From an uncultured Bacteroidales bacterium (GTDB lineage Bacteria > Bacteroidota > Bacteroidia > Bacteroidales > Paludibacteraceae), in NCBI GenBank assembly GCA_946186915.1, contig CAMHOY010000001.1, positions 1 through 64,000 on the forward strand: a DNA stretch of 64,000 bases, read 5' to 3'. Every line of letters starts with the position of its first letter. The first letter of the stretch is position 1. Positions 35,401 through 42,444 of the stretch are shown piece after piece. The notes beneath the pieces were generated by a model. It searched no databases. It was not told where the DNA came from and saw only the letters and a list, made by a program, of their open reading frames with translations. Made by a program: the position numbers and the translations under genes.

Positions 35401-37745
35401 TCATCCCATTTACATTTAGACCCGGCTTGCACATGTTTAGTATAAAAAGTATTATCTGTTACTTGGAACGGCACAGACAAATCCGGACGTTTACGGGGTG
35501 TGAAGGTATAGGATGCAACACCTGACTCAAAATCTGCATTAGCTGCTTGACGCACAGTAATCGTCACTTCACTTCCGGTATTATATATGCGCAAAATACC
35601 ATTTTCATCCACCTTAGCAATGGACTCATTTGAAGAACTAAAAGTCAAGGGGACATCCAGATTTGTAGAAGATGCTACGTTCGCAATGTTAGAATTGAAA
35701 TAGTACGGCAAGCTATTAGGATTCCAAGTAAACTCCGGCCTGTTTTTACCAAAGCGTCTTGCTTGAAGGACTATGCTATCTCCTCTACCGGCATTATCTG
35801 TAATTACCAAACGAGCGGTATAGGGTGTAGTACCTCTATTCTCCCCCATATTATCAAAACGTATGTCCAGGTGGGCAATTCCATAAAAATCACGGCCGGT
35901 TCCTACTATTGTAGTTGGAGACACAGTAAAATACGAAGCATCGGCGCCTTTTATCTCGACATTAGTTATACGGCCGGCGTTAGCATGCTCAAAAGTTGCC
36001 GTTTTTGCTTGTTCTCCATATTCCAGTCCCTGATCGCCAAAATTCAACATCCCTTCGGGGGTGATTTTAAAGATATTTCGCTCTGTTACACGTATATTCG
36101 TATAATTCGCGTTAATCGTTCCATTATATGTAAACTTGATATAACGGGATGTAGCAGAAAGTTGCACTTCGTTTCCATTGGTTGTTTCTTCGCGCTCATT
36201 ATTCATCCATACCGGCGACCAATCTATTCCGTTTGCACTTTCGTAAACGATACACATCCGCTCGAAAGGCAGCATTACATACGTCTCCAGCGATTTATCG
36301 AAATACAATTTATCCGGCACTCCTTCAAAGCGGATAATAGCATAGCCGTCTTCGGCATCTGTGGGATTATCATCTCCAAAACGATACCCATTACCATTCC
36401 ATACTGCATACGAGAAAGCACCTGCAGGCTCAAATCCGGCATGGTTACCGCTTGACAAAGTAAACGGCACATGGATATTTGCATTATTATAGGGATGAAT
36501 AGTATATGTCTTCTCGTGCGCGTTCCATTTATAATTCTCCGGTTGCGACACTGTAATATGTGCATCTTCTGCCACATTATACACACGCAACGTATTATCT
36601 TCATCTACTTTTGCGGAAAACTCATTATCAGAAACAACGGTATATGGCACTTCTCCTGTGGTAAAGAAGATATTTGTCTTGGTGGTATTATAGAAATAAT
36701 TAAATGTATAATTCGTCTCTACATCCCCGTCCCATGTAAATGCAGGAGTGCGTTTGTTGACAGTAAAGTTAAACTCAAAAACACCTGCATTGATTGATGA
36801 GGTTTCAGCTTGCGTAAAACGGATAGTTGCAGAACCTGCATTGTGAGCGATGATTTTATTCTCACTTGCATTATACTCAATAACTTGTCCATCACCATTG
36901 TTTATTGAGTTGCTTATGTTTGTATTGATAATTTCCCAACTTATTCCATAGGTATTAACAAAGGTAAATGCGTCCTCGGATTGCTCATCAACGCTCAATG
37001 TTGTTTTGCCACTCGTCACATTCGGTGTTAATTTGTTTACCCAATTTGCATAAAGGGTAATATGATTTGCATACACCCAGTTTGTACTTGCATCCGTGTA
37101 TGTGCCTGCATTTGCCAATACGTTTCCGTTTCCATCAATAATCTTTGTTCCGTTGCCGTTTGTTGCTGTATAGTATCCATCAAACACTTTACCTGTTTTG
37201 GTCGGAATTGAGATAGCAGAAGTTAGGTTCGTATTAGCATCAAATGTCACACTGATACTCGTTGTTCCTGCTGATGTTGCCGATTGATTGTCTAAAGTAA
37301 TCGTATAAGAGTTCGGAGTGAATTTAGCATAATACTTAAAGGTTGGATTATGTTTTGCAGCTATTTCATCTGTTGACCAAGGAGATGATGTACCAGAAGC
37401 CGTATTCGAGCAACTTGCATCATTATTATGCCAACCGGAGAAGGTATAACCGGTGGCAGCATCTGCATAGTATTTTGCGTAGGCATTAGTAGATCTGAAT
37501 ATATCTTTTGTTGCCTCTGTAGTTCCTTCTCCATTTTTCACGTACCCTGTTTCCGCTTCTTTTGAATGACCTGTGATAGGATGTTTCCATAGTTCTACTT
37601 TCGCCTTTCCTTTTCCCACGCCAACTCCTACAATAACTTTACAATCATTTCCCCACACGTTGGTATTCATACCAACAAGCATAAGGATAAGCAATAAAAC
37701 ATTAAGAAAATGCTTGGAATTATGACTAATATTCATCTTTTTCAT
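32457..37745 (-). CDS. giant secreted surface protein with InlB-type repeats and C-terminal tail
   Basis: 1762 residues. A signal peptide (SKHFLNVLLLILMLVGMNTNVWG) is followed by Listeria-Bacteroides (InlB B-type) repeats at about 60-240 (YTFSGWHNND, YTITLDNQSATSAG, ITLYANWVNKL), then Ig-like strands and repeating blocks of about 150 residues with FTWDGDVETNYTF and FTWNPNSLPYYFN, each followed by a sugar-binding-like unit (SRYIKFTYNG, TRFLRFTYRG). The last residues, KFIKGDRLFILKNGVLYNA, match the tails of three other secreted proteins here. It is probably an adhesin or glycan binder exported by a type IX-like route. Base composition is clearly more A+T-rich than the flanks. Own promoter at 37852. 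Confidence 0.85.
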   Translation of the reverse strand: MKKMNISHNSKHFLNVLLLILMLVGMNTNVWGNDCKVIVGVGVGKGKAKVELWKHPITGHSKEAETGYVKNGEGTTEATKDIFRSTNAYAKYYADAATGYTFSGWHNNDASCSNTASGTSSPWSTDEIAAKHNPTFKYYAKFTPNSYTITLDNQSATSAGTTSISVTFDANTNLTSAISIPTKTGKVFDGYYTATNGNGTKIIDGNGNVLANAGTYTDASTNWVYANHITLYANWVNKLTPNVTSGKTTLSVDEQSEDAFTFVNTYGISWEIINTNISNSINNGDGQVIEYNASENKIIAHNAGSATIRFTQAETSSINAGVFEFNFTVNKRTPAFTWDGDVETNYTFNYFYNTTKTNIFFTTGEVPYTVVSDNEFSAKVDEDNTLRVYNVAEDAHITVSQPENYKWNAHEKTYTIHPYNNANIHVPFTLSSGNHAGFEPAGAFSYAVWNGNGYRFGDDNPTDAEDGYAIIRFEGVPDKLYFDKSLETYVMLPFERMCIVYESANGIDWSPVWMNNEREETTNGNEVQLSATSRYIKFTYNGTINANYTNIRVTERNIFKITPEGMLNFGDQGLEYGEQAKTATFEHANAGRITNVEIKGADASYFTVSPTTIVGTGRDFYGIAHLDIRFDNMGENRGTTPYTARLVITDNAGRGDSIVLQARRFGKNRPEFTWNPNSLPYYFNSNIANVASSTNLDVPLTFSSSNESIAKVDENGILRIYNTGSEVTITVRQAANADFESGVASYTFTPRKRPDLSVPFQVTDNTFYTKHVQAGSKCKWDDGGIFLGGNNYLTDDWVWEHEGKNFVIEFAETPGKLSFTIQSGSILCTGTSHMWQVEESSTGVSGDWSTVWYYGYKETDGKTFSEIELKPSTRFLRFTYRGNYWGYFKNINVSELVGYKYLRAEQDGKYLSRGAKWGTQAVVGPFGIPCRISRYTRDNTNIYTRFLYLDNQQYLYEADNHELFTDDGTAANTDNMWKINNDGGILTIQSGNEVTDSHKGYYVTIDETNALALTNNVTLATQWRMEDYTEHASFITTMLDREASAAAAFDFGTDVNTLAKVRTQIKTNDFEKVPVDIPALALGEQTGEYRSGVAGTNAVYDQMVDTLKPGFYRLTVKAFYRTSPSTNAWKCHDEGKESVVAYVYANDVKYPIQSVYDSYQAQLDPSDELHEGHYYPATLTSADLAYDEENRYLNDVYVYVEADPGKTTGTLRYGIKNPSYVPGAWLVYEDITLTRISRKEYIFKGETVEGETTDWQIGGNWDRESQPTKNHAVYVQHDLIIDEEVEVYSLTIENDKSGNPVTVTIAPNGGLTVGAGGVRGASAEKLILKAGTAEDGALKGQTGYLRISPYSTQPMPEATVELFSIGYYNKAERETQKAAWQVVGAPIADAGVAAKSVYTKSWIYSWDEATNNWVNNRATLTFSPFVGYETTQYKDAAGMKLTYTGTLVSGAGERTEDLTFSTDGYNALANSYAAPIDISRFSTSDFINAEPTISVLNTGTQAQSENPGEDVNAPGKFLSIPVANAAEMASTFGYPLIIPSMQGFFVQATDNDAKINLDYNRLVWNANYSDLRENKPLRAPKNTKDEQEELGSLKVTITANGWTDHVYILESENYDDMYESGYDARKMMSGDMDIYTINGEEQLSVNATNSIIGTRVGVRTGEETAYTLLFTHLNSETEIALLDSETNETIDINEGTEYTFFAEPNSMIEDRFQIVERENVPAITTDIENVEKESKAHKFIKGDRLFILKNGVLYNAVGAVVR

Positions 37746-37851
37746 ACCTAAATTTCATTTAATACCCATTTTTGCTAAGTGGAGTTGTCAAAATATACGT
37801 TTATTAAGCAATTGTGTGCATATTCCGCATTTCCACCGCGAAAAAAGTGCG

Positions 37852-37883
37852 CAAAATTAATATTTTTATTTGAATCGGGCAAA
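37852..37883 (-). promoter_or_regulatory. promoter of the giant secreted protein
   Basis: Minus-strand TTTGC, a 20-base gap from TTTG, then TAATTTTG followed by C. The extended -33 part (CCCGATTC) departs from the usual RTATRTG form. The leader is about 100 bases. Confidence 0.75.
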
Positions 37884-37970
37884 TAATTGCGTTTTTTTCT
37901 TAAGTTCATATAGTCGAATATTAAAATACGGCACTTTTTATATTTTACAACATATAAAATACACGCCTGT

Positions 37971-38002
37971 ATTGCACAATTCAAAAAAAAGCAGTACTTT
38001 TG
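37971..38002 (+). promoter_or_regulatory. promoter of the DUF4293 gene
   Basis: ATTGC, a 20-base gap, then TACTTTTG followed by C. The ATG at 38022 is 20 bases downstream, which supports this start over the inner ATG at 38049. Confidence 0.7.
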
Positions 38003-38021
38003 CGGCGAAATTATAAAATAA

Positions 38022-38537
38022 ATGAGTAGAAGAGACGGAAATAGAGCGATGTATCGCAGGTGGATATACATGGTCGTTGCAATCCTTGCATCGGTCTTTA
38101 TGCTGTTTCATCCGGCATGCCGATTTTTAGAAGACAAAGGTGTTCGATACGTTCGCAGTTTTTCTATGACGCAGACAGAGATCATCGTTACTCAGACGGA
38201 TTTAGAAACAAATGCCGACACCGTTACAGCAACGATGTCGGTCAAGGGTTTGTATTATTGCGTGATTGCAATGATAGTCGGTTCAAGTCTTTGCTTCCTG
38301 TGCTTTTTCGATGACAAATGGCGTATTATTCTTGCCATCATCACGGCATGTATTGCCGGCCTTTATTACGTTCTCTTTGTGTATTATATTTTCCAGATAG
38401 CGGATAAGCAGTTTGCCACTGTCTATCCGAATTTTGTAGTCATTCTGCCTGCCATCATCTGCCAGATGATGCTTCTCACGAGGCGTAGTATTTTCCAGGA
38501 GATAGCAGATACGGAGGAAGAAGGCTCCGAGGAATAG
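38022..38537 (+). CDS. DUF4293-like membrane protein
   Basis: A 171-residue inner-membrane protein with four hydrophobic helices at about 14-28, 78-92, 99-119 and 133-150. Organisation and N-terminal MYRRWIYMVVAILAS resemble the Bacteroidota DUF4293 family, a four-helix protein of unknown function. The C-terminus is acidic (EEEGSEE). It is divergent from the giant protein gene and convergent with pqqD-like; the two stops are one base apart. Function unknown. Confidence 0.65.
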   Translation: MSRRDGNRAMYRRWIYMVVAILASVFMLFHPACRFLEDKGVRYVRSFSMTQTEIIVTQTDLETNADTVTATMSVKGLYYCVIAMIVGSSLCFLCFFDDKWRIILAIITACIAGLYYVLFVYYIFQIADKQFATVYPNFVVILPAIICQMMLLTRRSIFQEIADTEEEGSEE

Positions 38538-38538
38538 A

Positions 38539-38823
38539 TTAATCCTGAATCACTCCGGCGTCCCGCCAGGAAGCTATCGTTGCTTCGACATCCGTCATAG
38601 CTTGTTCCGGCGCAACTTCATATTCTGCGCATAAAGCCTTGCATAAATCAGCCGTGTCAAAGCCGCCATGAGAAGCGGTGCACTCTTCCGCGGCTTTCCA
38701 GAGAAATGCGGCGGTCTCGTTGAGGGTGATCATCTTATTGAAATTGATGAGCGCCATGGATTCACCTACTAAAATATACTCATTGCCTAACTTACGCAGG
38801 CGAAAACCTTCGATTGTTGTCAT
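38539..38823 (-). CDS. PqqD family protein
   Basis: A 94-residue PqqD-fold protein: FRLRKLGNEYILVGE, then LNETAAFLWKAAEE and a winged-helix end LCKALCAEYEVAPEQAMTDVE. PqqD proteins bind the leader of a peptide and present it to a modifying enzyme, but many Bacteroidota copies sit with a SipW-like peptidase and no radical SAM enzyme, as here. Start overlaps the peptidase gene by 4 bases. Last gene of the M6 protease operon. No peptide precursor with a clear leader was found beside it. Confidence 0.88.
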   Translation of the reverse strand: MTTIEGFRLRKLGNEYILVGESMALINFNKMITLNETAAFLWKAAEECTASHGGFDTADLCKALCAEYEVAPEQAMTDVEATIASWRDAGVIQD

Positions 38824-39266
38824 ATCATCGTATGTCTATAAATTTTTAACAAAAAGCCCCGGAAAGGCAATAATGCATGCCATATCCATCCTCGTGTAAG
38901 CAGTTTAGCGCGTCCTTTCGGGTTTTCTATGCGGCGCACTCTTCCTATAACATCCGTTGTACGGCATGTTTCTTCCCCTTGCAAGTTACCATCTCCTTGT
39001 AAAACAAGGAGTTCGCCTTGTTCGTCGTGTTCTATTCTCACGAGCCGATGTAGCACATAAGCAGGTTGTCCTCCCGGCTGCGTAGCATGTACCAGGAGTA
39101 TATCCCCGCGGCGCGGAGGACGATTAAGCGCCGTCAGGATGACGCTGTCTCTGTTTCCCTCGATGAACGGTCGCATACTATCGCCGGAAGGAGTGAACCG
39201 CACTTCCTTCTCTTCGGCTAACAGTCGCGCCAATTCAGGGACCAATATATCATTTTCTACCTTCAT
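38820..39266 (-). CDS. S24/S26-like signal peptidase (SipW type)
   Basis: A 148-residue peptidase-fold protein. The nucleophile box is FTPSGDSMRPFIEGN near 25-39 (Ser30). The second box reads AYVLHRLVRIE (His near 85) rather than a Lys, and the third is LQGDGN. This Ser-His-Asp arrangement is that of the SipW/ER-type signal peptidases, unlike LepB at 17304. A hydrophobic C-terminal segment with WIWHALLPFRGFLLKIY may attach it to the membrane. Gene order M6 protease, small secreted protein, this peptidase, PqqD suggests that it processes an exported partner, which is inference. Confidence 0.82.
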   Translation of the reverse strand: MKVENDILVPELARLLAEEKEVRFTPSGDSMRPFIEGNRDSVILTALNRPPRRGDILLVHATQPGGQPAYVLHRLVRIEHDEQGELLVLQGDGNLQGEETCRTTDVIGRVRRIENPKGRAKLLTRGWIWHALLPFRGFLLKIYRHTMI

Positions 39267-39267
39267 A

Positions 39268-39810
39268 CTAATTAACGACTACCCGCAGGCAATGGCAGGG
39301 CTCGTAGTAATATACCCAAGATCGGAAATCTACGCGCTTGGAACCTTTTGTATTTTCCACCTTGATATAATAATTCCCCTTCGCTGGCAAAGTCACATCG
39401 ATATCTGACGTTCCATAAACTGCAGAGGAAGATACGTCAGTCCAACTACTATTATCTTCTGATACATATACTTTTATCCACGTAGGAGGCTCAGAACTAT
39501 ACGCATGAGTCAATTGGACTTTCACCAGATTCTCTATAGCCGGTGATGTTTGCATCGCACTATTCTGATTTGGAAGGCTTATTATAAATCGCGAGGAGCC
39601 ATCCAAATTAAATGTTCCGCCATCAGAACCGGTATAAGTGACTAATTCTGTTTCTCCGACCGCGTAACTACCGGGGCGATTAGGGAAAGTTAGTTCACTT
39701 TTGGACGCCATATCGTTAAAATCGTGCGTAATAGCAACACTCTCAGCCCTGCAGAATGCAGAACTGAGAGTGCTTAAGCTGATTAGCAGTATTGTTGCTA
39801 TTCTTTTCAT
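39268..39810 (-). CDS. small secreted beta-rich protein
   Basis: A 180-residue protein with a signal peptide (RIATILLISLSTLSSAFCRA) and strands that resemble a galactose-binding or carbohydrate-module unit: AITHDFNDMASKSELTF, FNLDGSSRFIISLP, TWIKVYVSEDNSSWTDVSS, YIKVENTKGSKRVDF. The WIKVYVSEDNSSWTDV part is like sugar-binding units in the 1762-residue protein. It ends in YYYEPCHCLRVVVN without the tail found on the other secreted proteins. It starts directly after the M6 protease stop (0 bases) and ends 1 base before the peptidase start, so it is translated in an operon. Function unknown. Confidence 0.75.
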   Translation of the reverse strand: MKRIATILLISLSTLSSAFCRAESVAITHDFNDMASKSELTFPNRPGSYAVGETELVTYTGSDGGTFNLDGSSRFIISLPNQNSAMQTSPAIENLVKVQLTHAYSSEPPTWIKVYVSEDNSSWTDVSSSAVYGTSDIDVTLPAKGNYYIKVENTKGSKRVDFRSWVYYYEPCHCLRVVVN

Positions 39811-42126
39811 TTATCGGATTCTTTCGCCGGTAATGTTGAATTCTTCGTCACCACGGACAATTACGATTCTGCCGTCACGAATCGTCTTAAATGCTGCGGG
39901 TTTTGCAGCCTCTACATCTCCGATAGCTGTTTCTCCACCGCAGGAAGTGCTGTAGTTGCTGTACGAAGCACCTCCTTCGCCACCGATCTCCAAATCGAAG
40001 TACTCGGTACCATTGATATTGCTCGTTGCATAAGCACCGAACACATTATACTCACCGGCACGGAAAGCGAGTGCACGACCGGTATTGGCAGTAGAGTTCA
40101 CACGCCAAGTACCTTCTGTACCATCCTCAATATTCCATTGCTGAGCTGTAGTGGACAGACTTACGTTGGTTTTCGAACCGTTCGACAGATACTTGCCATC
40201 GGTTGCGATAGAGAATCCGCCGTCGTTCGCAGGAGTCAGCACAAAGTCAGCAGCTTCGGATTCGGTTGTTGTACTCTGAAGTTTATTGTTGCTGACCGTA
40301 GAAGTGGCATAATATTTCGTATCCCCCACTTGAGCGTAGATCTTAAATGTACCGCCTGTACTGCCATCAAAAGCAGCTTCGCCGCCTTCTCCGTCTTGGG
40401 TTGCGAAAACAGCATAGAAGGTAGTGGGTTCTGTGATGGCTGCCCCGGCTTGTACGAAGGTCGGTGCATCATCGCTGCGGTAATTCTCAGTAGCGGTCCA
40501 TCCTACGAATACTTTGCCCTCGCAAGCTGTCGGTTCACTCTCCGGCAGAACAATCTTGCCCGTAGAAGTGGTCTTGGCGAACTCTGCGCCGTCGGCTTTC
40601 CATGTCAGCTCAAACGGATCCACTACCGGTACGGGTTCCTCGATATAGGTAAGGGTCACAATCTGGTTGCTCTCCTTGATGTTCAAGAGCGGCTTGCCGG
40701 AAACACCCGACCAGGAAGTCTGCTTGCCTGTTCCCGGGAAGGGGTTCTTCGGGCAATTGTCCGTCTCGCCGTCCCAACCGATCTTGGTTCCACTAGCGGA
40801 AACAATGGTATAGAGCGGAGCTCCACTAGTACTTGAATTATTCGGCGCATTATTTGTCCATGCAGTAGCATTGAAGTTCACTTTCCAGATCAACAAGCCA
40901 TGACCGGTAAGCGGAGCATCCCATCCTTGTGCCTGGCGGTTCTCAATATAATAGCGCAGACCAGAAGTAGTCGGATCGACATATTTGCCGGAAGCGTTAA
41001 TTTGGTACGCCTGATAGTTCTCCGTTCCGTTGGCGTAAAGCGTGAGGTTCTGTCCCTCGCTACCCAGGTTAATCGGTGTATGCCATCCGAAGAAGTCTTT
41101 CTCCCACGGATCGTAATTCGGCGGGCAGTGACCATCGGCATTGTAGGAACCGCCATCCATGATATTCCAATCGTTCGGTGTTTTGTTTCCTTCATATACG
41201 CTGCCATAGGAGGTATCATACAAATCCGGCAGACCCATTACATGTCCGAACTCATGACAGAGGGTTCCGATACCGCCGAGCGCGTTACCGGACAACTCCG
41301 ATGACATAGCATAGTTGTCAATCTTCTTACCGCCCAGTGTGCGCTGCGCATTGGTATAGGTACAATAGCCATTACTGATTGCCGAAGTCACATCCCAGTT
41401 GTGCGGCCAAATGGTGGTAGCTGTTCCACCGTCCGCTTGTCCTTTACCGGCATAAATGACGTATACGAAATCTACTTTCCCATCGTTATTGGAGTCGTAG
41501 TCCGCCCAGTTGATGGTGAATTGTTGGTTCGCCAAGATGCAGGCTTCAACCACTGCATCGGTAGCATGTTGGTCATCACCTTCATCTTCTCCGGGTTTGT
41601 CCGTGCCATAGTACGATACATTACGGCTGAGGTCCACCGGTCCGAAGACATCAAACTGCGGACGATAGGTTCCGTTGGATTGATCCGCGAAATACTGACC
41701 AGCGGAGGGATAACCGCTATTAACAGTACAATTGAGCGAGTTACAGAGCTCATCAAAAGTAGCCTTGGTATGACCGGATTTCATCTGACTGTCTTTGAAG
41801 TTCGCCAAGATCACCACACCCTTCGGCGCCAGGTTCGGTTGTGTGCCGACATCTTTGCGTTGGCGGCGTGCTACACCCTTAGCGCGTCGAGCTTTCGCTA
41901 CCGCGGGCGTAGGAGCCTCGCCTACTATTTCGTACATTCCATTGATTTCACGAACTTGCTGTCCTTCACGGTTGATCATGTAGTGATAAAACTCATCACC
42001 CATTTGCTGTACCTCGATTGTGGTACCGTCGGCTTGCGTACGGGTTTGCCATCCGCGTTTAGCGGGAACTGCATATGCCATCATCGCGATGATACATACA
42101 GCGAATAAAGATACGATTTTTTTCAT
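39811..42126 (-). CDS. M6 family metalloprotease (immune inhibitor A type)
   Basis: A 771-residue secreted protease. Signal peptide (KKIVSLFAVCIIAMMAYA), propeptide to about residue 95 (PAKRG ... ADGT ... MGDEFYHYM), catalytic domain with the zinc site GTLCHEFGHVMGLPDLYD near 287, and the downstream NDWNIMDGGSYN Met-turn region. After about 545 come an InlB-type unit (LTWKADGAEFAKTT) and a second strand-rich module (DGKYLSNGSKTN). The final tail is KTIRDGRIVIVRGDEEFNI, matching three others. It probably cleaves host or dietary protein at the surface. First gene of the minus-strand operon; own promoter at 42218. Confidence 0.93.
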   Translation of the reverse strand: MKKIVSLFAVCIIAMMAYAVPAKRGWQTRTQADGTTIEVQQMGDEFYHYMINREGQQVREINGMYEIVGEAPTPAVAKARRAKGVARRQRKDVGTQPNLAPKGVVILANFKDSQMKSGHTKATFDELCNSLNCTVNSGYPSAGQYFADQSNGTYRPQFDVFGPVDLSRNVSYYGTDKPGEDEGDDQHATDAVVEACILANQQFTINWADYDSNNDGKVDFVYVIYAGKGQADGGTATTIWPHNWDVTSAISNGYCTYTNAQRTLGGKKIDNYAMSSELSGNALGGIGTLCHEFGHVMGLPDLYDTSYGSVYEGNKTPNDWNIMDGGSYNADGHCPPNYDPWEKDFFGWHTPINLGSEGQNLTLYANGTENYQAYQINASGKYVDPTTSGLRYYIENRQAQGWDAPLTGHGLLIWKVNFNATAWTNNAPNNSSTSGAPLYTIVSASGTKIGWDGETDNCPKNPFPGTGKQTSWSGVSGKPLLNIKESNQIVTLTYIEEPVPVVDPFELTWKADGAEFAKTTSTGKIVLPESEPTACEGKVFVGWTATENYRSDDAPTFVQAGAAITEPTTFYAVFATQDGEGGEAAFDGSTGGTFKIYAQVGDTKYYATSTVSNNKLQSTTTESEAADFVLTPANDGGFSIATDGKYLSNGSKTNVSLSTTAQQWNIEDGTEGTWRVNSTANTGRALAFRAGEYNVFGAYATSNINGTEYFDLEIGGEGGASYSNYSTSCGGETAIGDVEAAKPAAFKTIRDGRIVIVRGDEEFNITGERIR

Positions 42127-42217
42127 TTTGTTGGGTTAAATTTATTGTTTTTTCGTTAATTATTTGCGTTTTTTCGATTTAATGTTCTATTTATATTTCC
42201 ACGAGTGGAAAAGCGTG

Positions 42218-42249
42218 CAAAGTTACGGCTTTTTTGTCAAATACGCAAA
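42218..42249 (-). promoter_or_regulatory. promoter of the M6 protease operon
   Basis: Minus-strand TTTGCGTATTTG, a 20-base gap from TTTG, then TAACTTTG followed by C. The leader is about 85 bases and A+T-rich. Confidence 0.8.
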
Positions 42250-42326
42250 TTTTTGAGGCGAAAAATGCAATCTGCGTGTATTTTTTGACGAAATGTGTGC
42301 AAAATCTAATTTTATTCCTTAATTGT

Positions 42327-42358
42327 ATTGCGTATATGCGCGAAAAGTTGTATCTTTG
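42327..42358 (+). promoter_or_regulatory. promoter of the 817-residue adhesin gene
   Basis: ATTGCGTATATG, a 20-base gap from ATTG, then TATCTTTG followed by C. Leader of about 80 bases. It diverges from the M6 protease promoter 78 bases away, so the pair could share control. Confidence 0.75.
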
Positions 42359-42444
42359 CGATGTTTTAACTGATATTTTTACAAGAAACATAGTGCAATA
42401 ACTATACCATAACACTTTTTTTACTAACCCAAAATTCATTTATT

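Noticed and set aside
38539-39266. RiPP biosynthesis cluster
   Set aside because: PqqD and a peptidase are present, but no radical SAM, cyclodehydratase, lanthipeptide enzyme or clear precursor peptide was found in the window.
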